The notes beneath the pieces were generated by a model. It had not been told where the DNA came from and ran no database searches. It was given only the letters and a program-made list of their open reading frames with translations. Shown one piece after another: positions 56,246-63,490 of a DNA stretch of 64,000 bases (position 1 is its first letter; the number at the start of each line of letters is the position of its first letter). This DNA comes from Paragorgia papillata (lineage: Eukaryota; Cnidaria; Anthozoa; Scleralcyonacea; Coralliidae): NCBI GenBank assembly GCA_035771165.1, contig JAWNZC010000311.1:2541001-2605000 (forward strand), in the 5' to 3' direction. The position numbers were made by a program, and so were the translations under genes.

Positions 56246-56878
56246 TTAGATCATAACATCTTTAACTTTTGGGGTATCAGTTATTATTGAATGATCATAT
56301 GGATGAATTAAGTTAATCTCCAATTTTGAATATTTATTGGATTTTAACATTTCTTTTATTTTTTTCTCTTCTTCTTTTGGAATATCCAAATAATCATCTA
56401 AAATAACTTGCATATCCTTTCTGTTTGGGTTGTAAAAGGTAACCAGTTTTGAAATATTTTCCCTATATGGTTTTGCAATGCTTGTCAGTTGCTGGGTAAC
56501 AACTATTGTACTAATATTCATATGTCTGGCTCCAAAACCAAGTTTTACCAATTCGCTGGTTCTGTTTTTGACACTCTGTCCAGATGCACAGTCATCCAAA
56601 ATAATTAAACTTGGGGTTCCTTTACAATAATCAACAACATATTTAAAAAAATCCTCAGACTCATCTTGGTCGCAAGGAATAACAAAAAATCTTGGATCAT
56701 TAAGATGTTCCCATTCTAAATATGTTTTGTTCCATACAAAAGTAGGACATATTAAAACTATGTTTTCAAATTTTTTTTTATAATTTTCAACTAAATTTTT
56801 CAACAAATAATGAGTCTTTCCACAACTTGTCATTCCAACAATGATCATATTAAATGGTTTTGGGTCTTCGTTTTCCAT
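56246..56878 (-). CDS. Genome-packaging ATPase (A32/FtsK-HerA type)
   Basis: 210 residues. Walker A at about 15-22 (GMTSCGKT) and Walker B at about 91-96 (LIILDD), plus an arginine-rich section RHMNISTIVVTQQLTSIAKPYRENI typical of the A32-like packaging ATPases of NCLDVs, virophages and Polintons. It would drive DNA into preformed capsids. It lies between the minor and major capsid genes, the normal order in Polintons. Start: AAGAAATAAAATGG. Confidence 0.9.
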   Translation of the reverse strand: MENEDPKPFNMIIVGMTSCGKTHYLLKNLVENYKKKFENIVLICPTFVWNKTYLEWEHLNDPRFFVIPCDQDESEDFFKYVVDYCKGTPSLIILDDCASGQSVKNRTSELVKLGFGARHMNISTIVVTQQLTSIAKPYRENISKLVTFYNPNRKDMQVILDDYLDIPKEEEKKIKEMLKSNKYSKLEINLIHPYDHSIITDTPKVKDVMI

Positions 56879-56929
56879 TTTATTTCTTGGGGTTTTGCCA
56901 AGTTTTTTGCCAAGTTTTTACCAATATTT

Positions 56930-58141
56930 TTAATAGTTAACACTCTGGAATGCTCCTCCCTGTACTTTCAACAAACCATCTGAAAGAATGAAAACATGGC
57001 ATCTAAGATCTGTTGATGTTGCCTTTTTCTTAATTTCTAACATAATCCCAGATTGGGTGGTTAAAAGTTTTGTACCATCTCCATATACAGCATTGTCATT
57101 AATTGACCGAAGATCCACAACAAGTGCAAACTGGTTTTCTGTAAAGAACTCATCAGCTTGGATTGTTGGGTAATTAGTGTGTCTGAAAAGTCGCTCAGCC
57201 TCTTCAAACAATCTTCGCTTTGGAATTCCTTGGGAGTAAATGCTATTCGGGACTCCTTCAATGGTAATTTTTACCCTTTCAATATTTGGGTACACAAACT
57301 CTTCTGATCCTCCTCTGGTTGCTTTTGTAAACAACATTACAACCGCCTTCATGCTTTTTCTTGGCAGATTGATGGTCTCGTTAATTAATGTTGAAGCTGC
57401 AGCCCATGGTGTGGTTTTCATTAAAGTTACATGTTCAAAGGAAAGTGCACGACCTGCTTGGTATGAGGTTTCAACCTCCTGGACCAATGAAAAGTTGGTA
57501 ATGGTTTCATACTCCAACTCGATATTTTCCAAAGAATAACCAGCCACAGATTGACTACTTTGTGCCTTCATGATGGCGGTAGCTTTTGGTAGTGTAATGA
57601 TATATTGCAAGTCATTTGCCATGCTGTGGGGCGCATATAATCCATGATCCTTTAAAATCTTGTCCAACTTGATCCTCTGTTTTGTTCCATATACAGCTGC
57701 ATATGTGTCAGAAGAGGCATCATCAGATTTCGAGATGAGTTTTCGCTGGTTTTCTGTTGCGATCCCATCTTCGATCATGTTGGCTCTTTCATGCTTATCC
57801 ATCCACAAGTCTTTGTAAGTCCCCAAAAGACTCTCTCCCGTGTTGTCGTAAACTTTTTCTCCTGCAAACCTGACTTCCAAACGTTCTTGGAGTTGTTTCG
57901 CAAGATTGTTATTAAACCACGACTTTGTGTTTTTGTTCTTAAAGTCGAACAGGAGGAACATTTTGTCAGGAACTAATGTTGTTCCTGGTTTGAGTTTTGG
58001 GATGTGGATGTAAATTACTTCTCCCTCATTAGCAGAATTGGGGTTGAAAGTAATTACATTTCGGGCTCGTTCTCCGGTTATTGAACTTCTGTGTAACCTG
58101 TTATAACCAGGCTCTAATTCAACTTCTCTCTCTGTATTCAT
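56930..58141 (-). CDS. Major capsid protein, double jelly roll
   Basis: 403 residues of all-beta character. Sequence features match Polinton major capsid proteins: GEVIYIHIPKLKPGTTLVPDK near residue 40, LEVRFAGEKVYDN about 85, LWMDKHERANM about 110, PTIQADEFFTENQFALVVDL about 330, and a C-terminal strand LRCHVFILSDGLL. This family forms hexagonal capsomers like the adenovirus hexon. The frame is open. Start: ATATTATAATAAATG. Confidence 0.88.
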   Translation of the reverse strand: MNTEREVELEPGYNRLHRSSITGERARNVITFNPNSANEGEVIYIHIPKLKPGTTLVPDKMFLLFDFKNKNTKSWFNNNLAKQLQERLEVRFAGEKVYDNTGESLLGTYKDLWMDKHERANMIEDGIATENQRKLISKSDDASSDTYAAVYGTKQRIKLDKILKDHGLYAPHSMANDLQYIITLPKATAIMKAQSSQSVAGYSLENIELEYETITNFSLVQEVETSYQAGRALSFEHVTLMKTTPWAAASTLINETINLPRKSMKAVVMLFTKATRGGSEEFVYPNIERVKITIEGVPNSIYSQGIPKRRLFEEAERLFRHTNYPTIQADEFFTENQFALVVDLRSINDNAVYGDGTKLLTTQSGIMLEIKKKATSTDLRCHVFILSDGLLKVQGGAFQSVNY

Positions 58142-58168
58142 TTATTATAATATATTGGTAAAAAAATT

Positions 58169-58188
58169 TATAACATTATTTTGTTATA
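58169..58188 (-). terminator. Gene-end hairpin
   Basis: TATAAC and GTTATA around ATTATTTT, downstream of the stop at 58,226. Confidence 0.5.
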
Positions 58189-58225
58189 TATTTTGTAAAG
58201 TTTTTGTTATATATTTTCAAAAGTT

Positions 58226-58537
58226 TTAATAGTTATTAAAAAATTCATCTTCATCTTCAAAATCTTCTTCAAAATCATCTGGCATCAAAACATCAAAATC
58301 TGCCCACAAATGATAACAGTGGTTTTCGTTATAGTTTTGGGTATCGTATTTACTGTATAGTAGCCAAAGTTTGTACCCTTCATAGCTTCCTTTTGAAATT
58401 AAAAAAATTAGTTTTCCAATATTAAACCAGTTTTTACTTCCAAAAACACATTCTGTTGCATGGGTGGGAACAATCATGTTTATTGAATTTCTTTCCAATT
58501 GTGGAAAGAATTTCGTTTCAAAAAATTTAAAGATCAT
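58226..58537 (-). CDS. Acidic hypothetical protein
   Basis: 103 residues with an aromatic-rich body (HLWADFDVLM, YKLWLLYSKY) and an acidic tail (DFEEDFEDEDEFFNNY). No domain recognised. It overlaps the start of the next upstream gene by a few bases (58,527-58,537), and shares its transcription direction. Could be a small virion or scaffolding protein. Confidence 0.5.
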   Translation of the reverse strand: MIFKFFETKFFPQLERNSINMIVPTHATECVFGSKNWFNIGKLIFLISKGSYEGYKLWLLYSKYDTQNYNENHCYHLWADFDVLMPDDFEEDFEDEDEFFNNY

Positions 58538-58883
58538 ATTTCGAAAGATCTTTGAAAACTGTTTTTGACTTTGGAATTTTTTCTTTACTTTCTTCTGGTT
58601 CTTTCTTCCATTTGGAGTAGGTAATGTAGGTAGTAATTAAGGCCGCCACTGTCCCAATTATTGCACAAGTTGTGGAGATACTTGTTTCATTTTTGTCTTC
58701 TTGATCTTCTGCTCTCTCCTTTTCCATTTTAGCTTTTTTTCTTAATTTTGCTTCCTTACTTATCGCAGCAAGTTTTTTCCCTTGTGCAACTCTTTTGGGG
58801 TTTTTGATATGGACAGGTGGAGGTGTTTTTGTAATGGTTTGCTCCTGTTTTTGTTCCGGTTCTGGTTTTTGTTCTTGTTCCAT
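58527..58883 (-). CDS. Basic protein with one membrane span
   Basis: 118 residues: Glu/Gln/Lys-rich N-terminus, then the phrase NPKRVAQGKKLAAISKEAKLRKKAK, which I recall from Polinton basic proteins, then a hydrophobic segment CAIIGTVAALITTYITY and a Lys-rich end. The basic part could bind DNA and the span could bind a membrane, as in capsid-internal proteins. The 3' end overlaps the next gene. Start: AATTAATAAATGGAAC. Confidence 0.6.
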   Translation of the reverse strand: MEQEQKPEPEQKQEQTITKTPPPVHIKNPKRVAQGKKLAAISKEAKLRKKAKMEKERAEDQEDKNETSISTTCAIIGTVAALITTYITYSKWKKEPEESKEKIPKSKTVFKDLSKYDL

Positions 58884-58913
58884 TTATTAATTTGCTATAA
58901 TTTGTTCAAACAG

Positions 58914-58938
58914 CTAGTTATGTTTGTTTGGTAACTAG
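58914..58938 (-). terminator. Gene-end hairpin
   Basis: CTAGTTA and TAACTAG around an 11-nt loop after the primase gene stop (58,972). GTTCAAACAGCTAGTT is present twice around it (58,904 and 58,938). Confidence 0.5.
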
Positions 58939-58971
58939 TTCAAACAGCTAGTTTGGAATTTGTTTACCACT

Positions 58972-60030
58972 TCATAAATACAGTTTTATAACCCTCTTAT
59001 GTTTTTTCTTTTTCTCATCAGAAATTAAACTCGCATAATGGATTATTGTTCCCATTGAAAAATTGGTTTCAACAGGGTTTTCCCAAAATTTGTTGCACTC
59101 ACCTTCGTCATATTTTTCAGGACATTTTTGGGAGAATAGGTGCCAAAGGTTTTTTCCATATTCTTCTCCATGTGTTTCGTTGAAAAGTGCAAAACCCACA
59201 GATCTCCATGTTGTGTAATCTTCAGAAACATCATCTGGCATCTGTTCGATATAGTTTTGTAATTCTTCTTCGCTCTTTTTAATATGGTCATCATCAAAGT
59301 TAACAACTGTTACACTTTTTACCTTTTGTTCAATTTCTGGTAAAAAAGATAGTTTGTTAACAAAGGTATGTTTCTTTTGTCTTACAGAGAGAAAATATAT
59401 TAATTCATGGTCAGAATATTGACTCGTCACATGGTTCCTTTTTTCTTCAATAATATAACTCAAAAGATAGGGGTCTGACGTTGGACCCTTTTTAGAACCA
59501 TACAAAAACCAGTTTCCAGCAATGACAGCATTGTCAAGTTGAATGGTTGTTTTTTCTTGTACAAGTTTGTTTATATATTGTCTCTCCCTTTGTGTTAACC
59601 AAACATATGGAAAATGTAAATGGAAACCATTTTTATAAGTTTTTTCATCTTTGAAATATCCTGGTTTTTCCAAAACAAAACACTCCAAGTTTGTTTGGTC
59701 AACAAGAAGTTTTTTCAATATTTTTTGAAAAAGTCTCGCCAATTTTAAGACTTTCTTTTCAGAATATAATGGTTTTGACTCCTTAAGTTTTTTACTAAGA
59801 TCAATGTCAACAATGACGGGACCAATGTCTGTTGTTCTTTCCAAAAGATATTTGTTAAAATTTCCGGATCTTGACAAATATGTGTAGGCTTTTGTGTATT
59901 TATTTAAAAAATCCTCTTCATTTTTTACAGAATATGATCTTTTGTTGAAAATATCCATATGTGTAATGTTTTCTTTACTGAAACTTTCATACAACAAAGA
60001 CGATAATGTGTTTGTTTTAAACTTAGACAT
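58972..60030 (-). CDS. Archaeo-eukaryotic primase with PriCT-2-like tail
   Basis: 352 residues. The catalytic DxD lies in VIVDIDL (Asp75, Asp77), the second motif in KNGFHLHFP (His137 and His139), and the third region in NAVIAGNWFLYGSKKG, in the order of the D5-type AEP of large DNA viruses. The end, TTWRSVGFALF ... NLWHLFSQKC ... FWENP ... MGTIIHYAS, matches the PriCT-2 domain that follows AEPs. No SF3 helicase follows. Polintons normally use protein priming, so an extra primase is unusual. It may prime the lagging strand or repair. Start: AAAGATATAATAAAAGAAAGAATG. Confidence 0.8.
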   Translation of the reverse strand: MSKFKTNTLSSLLYESFSKENITHMDIFNKRSYSVKNEEDFLNKYTKAYTYLSRSGNFNKYLLERTTDIGPVIVDIDLSKKLKESKPLYSEKKVLKLARLFQKILKKLLVDQTNLECFVLEKPGYFKDEKTYKNGFHLHFPYVWLTQRERQYINKLVQEKTTIQLDNAVIAGNWFLYGSKKGPTSDPYLLSYIIEEKRNHVTSQYSDHELIYFLSVRQKKHTFVNKLSFLPEIEQKVKSVTVVNFDDDHIKKSEEELQNYIEQMPDDVSEDYTTWRSVGFALFNETHGEEYGKNLWHLFSQKCPEKYDEGECNKFWENPVETNFSMGTIIHYASLISDEKKKKHKRVIKLYL

Positions 60031-60060
60031 TCTTTCTTTTATTATATCTTTTTTTCTTTT

Positions 60061-61347
60061 TCAATTAATTTTTAACATGTTAATTTCAACATCCCGAACA
60101 TCAAAAAACAAAAAGGTATAGTCATCTCCAACAGAACCAGAATAACAATGTAAAGATACTTTGGTTCTCTTTATTATGGTTGCAATTCCTTCGCAAAATA
60201 TATGGTGTGGATGTGTTTCGGAATATGTTTTTCCCATGGTTAAAACTTCCAAATCTGCAAGTTTGTTTGATCTTATATTAACATCTCCATGGTAAAGATC
60301 TGTTTTAAGGTCAAAATATGATCTATATGAAGAAGCATACCATGAAGATGTCTTACTTTGTTGGTCTATTTTGTGTCCATCTGGTTCTAGTGTAAACCAA
60401 TATTTTATTAAAAATTTTCCAGATTCTGTTGCGGTAAATGTTAGCAAAGTACTTTTGTTATTTGAGTTATCCCAACTACCCGCTTTATAGCTTGTTTTCC
60501 CACTACCTTTTCTATACTTTACCACCTGTGTAAAATTTCCGGCTTGTCCTGTGGCTCCCGTAACACCTCTTAATCCTCTAAGACCTCTTTGCCCAGTTGA
60601 CCCTTTTGATCCTGGAAGGCCTTGGACTCCTTGGTCGCCTTGGTTTCCTTTGTTACCCTTTGCACCATCATCACCAGGGTCTCCTTTGTCTCCCTTTTGT
60701 GCAGCTGCTCCTGCCATTCCTTTGTCTCCCTTGTCACCTTTGTCGCCTTTGTCACCTTTGGATCCTGCTATTCCTGCTGTTCCGTGGTCGCCTTTCATTC
60801 CTTTCATTCCTTGGGATCCTGTTACACCTGCTAACCCAGTGTTACCTCTGTCGCCTTTTAAACCTTGGACTCCTCTAATACCAGTATCGCCTTTGTCTCC
60901 TTTGGTCCCTTGCAAACCCCTGTCGCCTTTTGGTCCTGTGTTACCAGTATCTCCTTTGTCGCCTTTTTGTGCTGCTGTACCTGTTGAACCTGTTAAACCT
61001 CTATCTCCTTTGTTACCTTTGTCACCTTTGTCGCCTTTGTCTCCTTTTACACCTGAAGACCCTTGCAAACCTTGTGGTCCTGTGTTACCTTGGCCTCCTT
61101 TGATCCCTTGCAAACCTTGGTTGCCTTTTGGACCAGAAGAGCCTTGTGGTCCTGTGTTACCAGTATTTCCTTTGTCGCCTTTTGGTCCTTGGGATCCTGT
61201 TGCACCTGTTAAACCTCTATCGCCTTTGTCGCCTTTTGCGCCTTTTGCGCCTGTATCTCCTTGTTCTCCTTGTTCTCCTTGTTCTCCGTCTGCTCCTCCA
61301 CCTCCGTAAGAATAATCTGGGTCATCATATCCATAGTAATAACTCAT
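60061..61347 (-). CDS. Collagen-like fibre protein
   Basis: 428 residues. Short N-terminal MSYYYGYDDPDYSYGGGG tag; then about 85 Gly-X-Y triplets (residues about 20-276) with two interruptions (AQKGDKG in place of a Gly). The shaft is Lys/Asp-rich (GDKGDKG) and low in Pro. The last 150 residues form a globular, strand-rich head without Gly repeats (KYWFTLEPDG, SLHCYSGSVGDDYTFLFFDV), which could be C1q/TNF-like. Suggests a trimeric fibre with a knob, as for collagen-like proteins of giant viruses and phages. It shares its N-terminal seven residues with the next protein. A role in host binding is inferred. Confidence 0.85.
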   Translation of the reverse strand: MSYYYGYDDPDYSYGGGGADGEQGEQGEQGDTGAKGAKGDKGDRGLTGATGSQGPKGDKGNTGNTGPQGSSGPKGNQGLQGIKGGQGNTGPQGLQGSSGVKGDKGDKGDKGNKGDRGLTGSTGTAAQKGDKGDTGNTGPKGDRGLQGTKGDKGDTGIRGVQGLKGDRGNTGLAGVTGSQGMKGMKGDHGTAGIAGSKGDKGDKGDKGDKGMAGAAAQKGDKGDPGDDGAKGNKGNQGDQGVQGLPGSKGSTGQRGLRGLRGVTGATGQAGNFTQVVKYRKGSGKTSYKAGSWDNSNNKSTLLTFTATESGKFLIKYWFTLEPDGHKIDQQSKTSSWYASSYRSYFDLKTDLYHGDVNIRSNKLADLEVLTMGKTYSETHPHHIFCEGIATIIKRTKVSLHCYSGSVGDDYTFLFFDVRDVEINMLKIN

Positions 61348-61379
61348 GTTTATTTATATGAAGTTTAAATGTTTGGGTA

Positions 61380-61545
61380 AGGAAACAAGATTGTCATGTT
61401 CAAAACTCAAAAAAGACGTTACAAACTTTGGACAAGAAAACAAGATCATCATGTTCAAAACTCAAAAAAGACGTTACAAACTCATTAAAAACCTTTTGTT
61501 AATAACCAAACAAAACTCAAAAAAGACGTTACAAACTCATTATTT
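61380..61545. repeat. Tandem repeat between the two fibre genes
   Basis: AAAACTCAAAAAAGACGTTA followed by CAAACT appears three times (about 61,403, 61,459 and 61,512) with partly repeated flanks (GATCATCATGTTC). It sits exactly between the stop of the LamG-like gene (61,544) and the start of the collagen-like gene (61,347). Confidence 0.8.
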
Positions 61546-62371
61546 ATATGAAATTTCCGTATTCCTTCATCATATCCTTGTTAATTTTTACAATCTCGTC
61601 AGGTAATAATGGTCCATGGACAATCTTAATACCATAAATTTTTCCTTTTAGTTGGGTACTATTTGATGGGGTTCCAGACAATCTTTTATTTAAAAAAACA
61701 GACCCAAATGGACTACCTATATCTGCAAGGTCAGATATGAATTCTGATCCTGCCAACTTTTTAGCATTTATGTACACACATGATCCAGTTCCCAACCAAT
61801 GACAGGAAATTAAGTGTTTGTGGGTGATGCTATGGGGGCCAACAATGTTTACTGTTTTTTTAGTGCTTTGCATTAAACCACCAACTATTAATTTGGAGTA
61901 AGAGTAGGATTTAAAGCTAAGATATTTGTCATAATTACCATTATCATTCCCAATAAGATAACACCAATCGTCAGGAACAGATGTGTCAACAACAGTGCAA
62001 ACAACAAAAACAGAAACATCATTAAACTGCATTTCAGTGTTACAAAATAACATGTAGTTTCCTCCAGTGTTTTCAATGTAGTCTATACCTGGACCAATGG
62101 CATCTGAGCCAAATGTAGGGGCAACGGTTTTGTCATCTTGCCATAAAACAGAGTTTCCACTCCGTGCTTGGGTTATTCTTCTTTCTCCACTATATGTTTC
62201 AAATGTTTTGACAGCTTTTGTTATGTTAAGGTCAAAAACAGTTTTGTAATTTTCATCATCAGGTGTTAGGGAAAGGTTTTTTAACTTTCGTTCAATTTCT
62301 CTAATTTTTTTCTCCATGTCAAACTCTTCAAATGATCTTCTCTGTCTGCCATAACCATAATAATAACTCAT
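61544..62371 (-). CDS. LamG-like fibre protein
   Basis: 275 residues. N-terminus MSYYYGYGRQRRSF is almost that of the collagen-like protein. A short helical stalk (EFDMEKKIREIERKLKNL) follows, then a strand-rich domain from about residue 75 with features of LamG/concanavalin-like folds: DVSVFVVCTVVDTS, WCYLIGNDNGNYD, SYSKLIVGG, GSCVYINAKKLAG, LKGKIYGIKIVHGPLLPDE. Such folds bind sugars or proteins, so a second receptor-binding fibre is likely. The start is preceded by AAGATAAATAATGAG. Confidence 0.75.
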   Translation of the reverse strand: MSYYYGYGRQRRSFEEFDMEKKIREIERKLKNLSLTPDDENYKTVFDLNITKAVKTFETYSGERRITQARSGNSVLWQDDKTVAPTFGSDAIGPGIDYIENTGGNYMLFCNTEMQFNDVSVFVVCTVVDTSVPDDWCYLIGNDNGNYDKYLSFKSYSYSKLIVGGLMQSTKKTVNIVGPHSITHKHLISCHWLGTGSCVYINAKKLAGSEFISDLADIGSPFGSVFLNKRLSGTPSNSTQLKGKIYGIKIVHGPLLPDEIVKINKDMMKEYGNFI

Positions 62372-62389
62372 TATTTATCTTGGAAAATT

Positions 62390-62407
62390 TTTAACATTTT
62401 TGTTAAA
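62390..62407 (-). terminator. Gene-end hairpin
   Basis: TTTAACA, a TTTT loop, then TGTTAAA, downstream of the stop at 62,454. Confidence 0.6.
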
Positions 62408-62453
62408 GATTTTTGTTTGTGTTTTTGGGATGGTTTTTTTTAGAAGATGTGTC

Positions 62454-62729
62454 TCAGTATTTCCATGGTATTTTGTTGAAAAAGGTTTTCTTTTTGGTTT
62501 TCTTTTTGGGTTTCTGTTTGTTTACGGGCTCACTCAATAATATTTTTTTCATTGCCTTATCTTTTTCATGGTCTGTTAGGTTGTTAAATTCATCAACTGT
62601 TAGGTTGTCAAATTCATTGTTAAATATTTTCTCCGTAATTTTTGCTACATTGTAAAAATAATTGGCGTCTTCGGTGTCAATAAGAAGTTTTTGTTCTGGG
62701 GTTAAAATATTAATTTCATTTGAGTTCAT
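62454..62729 (-). CDS. Hypothetical acidic/basic protein
   Basis: 91 residues with a helix-rich acidic part (LLIDTEDANYFYNVAKITEKIF, EFDNLTVDEFNNLTDHEKDK) and a very basic tail (KQKPKKKTKKKTFFNKIPWKY). No family recognised; the tail could bind DNA or a nuclear import receptor. In the right-hand minus-strand block with the fibre genes. Confidence 0.5.
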   Translation of the reverse strand: MNSNEINILTPEQKLLIDTEDANYFYNVAKITEKIFNNEFDNLTVDEFNNLTDHEKDKAMKKILLSEPVNKQKPKKKTKKKTFFNKIPWKY

Positions 62730-62768
62730 TCTTGTTCTTTTATTTTTTTACGAAAAAAATAGTTCAAT

Positions 62769-62969
62769 TTAAAAAACTGTGTCATATACTCCTGTTCTAA
62801 CTAACATTTGGACTTTTGTTTCGCCTGGGTGTATATAAGTGCAAACTGTTTTTGGATTTGTACTTTTGTTATGGTATATAATATTTGGTGGTTTACCTGG
62901 ATATTTTGTAAAACCCACCCACATACATTCTTCTTTGTCTGGACATAGGTTACTCCGTTTGGTATTCAT
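62769..62969 (-). CDS. Small Cys-containing protein next to the right TIR
   Basis: 66 residues with Cys at 9, 15 and 43 (LCPDKEECMWVGF, TVCTYIHPGE). The first gene inside the right TIR, reading inward. Unrecognised. Start: AAATTTAAATAAATG. Confidence 0.45.
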   Translation of the reverse strand: MNTKRSNLCPDKEECMWVGFTKYPGKPPNIIYHNKSTNPKTVCTYIHPGETKVQMLVRTGVYDTVF

Positions 62970-62988
62970 TTATTTAAATTTTTAAACC

Positions 62989-63301
62989 TTCCAAAACCCA
63001 AACCCCAAACCCAAAAACTCCCGAAAACTTTCGAAACCCAAACCCAAAAATTTCGAAAACCCCAAACCCAAAAACTCCCGAAAACTTTCGAAACCCAAAC
63101 CCAAAAAAATTCCAAAAACCCCAGAATCCTTTGCGAAAAATTTCCAAAAATATCCAGAATCCTTTGCGAAAAATTTCCAAAACATGTCCCAGAATCGGTT
63201 CGCCATCTTGGGATAGAAAATCAGGGGGGGTTAAAATTTTTTAAAATTGGGGTTTGGAAATGTTTTAGTATATGTCCCAGAATCGGCCTTTTGACACTAC
63301 T
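62989..63301 (-). repeat. Right terminal inverted repeat
   Basis: Inverse match of 42,076-42,389, one base shorter because of a few small differences, ending CCTTTTGACACTACT. Confidence 0.97.
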
Positions 63302-63307
63302 GCCTAT
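63302..63307. repeat. Right 6-bp target-site duplication (GCCTAT)
   Basis: Same as the left copy (42,070-42,075). Confidence 0.95.
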
Positions 63308-63490
63308 GCCGCAAGTTTGTTGTTTCAAACATTTCGCTGTAATTTAGTCTCTTGCACAGTGCTTGGCTATATAATAAAACAGTTATACCATTCGCTCTCG
63401 TAGTATACGAACTAATAGCCAACTCGGCGAAACGCCTCGTTGGCTATGAGCTCCTATACAACTTGAGCTCATGGTATAACTGTTAAATAT
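63308..63490. repeat. 835-bp tandem unit, copy 2, right part
   Basis: Continues the host repeat after the Polinton (GCCGCAAGTTTGTTG ... ATGGTATAACTGTTAAATAT), matching 41,302-41,488. Confidence 0.9.

Larger units (their letters stand above)
42076..63301. mobile_element. Complete Maverick/Polinton element (21.2 kb)
   Basis: Bounded by inverted repeats of about 314 bp that start AGTAGTGTCAAAAGG, and by a 6-bp duplication; AG..CT ends and 6-bp duplications are the rule for Mavericks/Polintons. It encodes protein-primed DNA polymerase B, retroviral-type integrase, packaging ATPase, major and minor capsid candidates and about 15 accessory genes. The genes are closely packed, mostly on minus in two blocks. 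The polymerase frame has one shift and a LINE is nested inside, so this copy is probably defective while still recent enough to keep its ends. Confidence 0.97.

Noticed and set aside
60551..61309. Pro-rich frame antisense to the collagen-like gene
   Set aside because: The reverse of Gly-X-Y coding always yields Pro-rich open frames; there is no other support.
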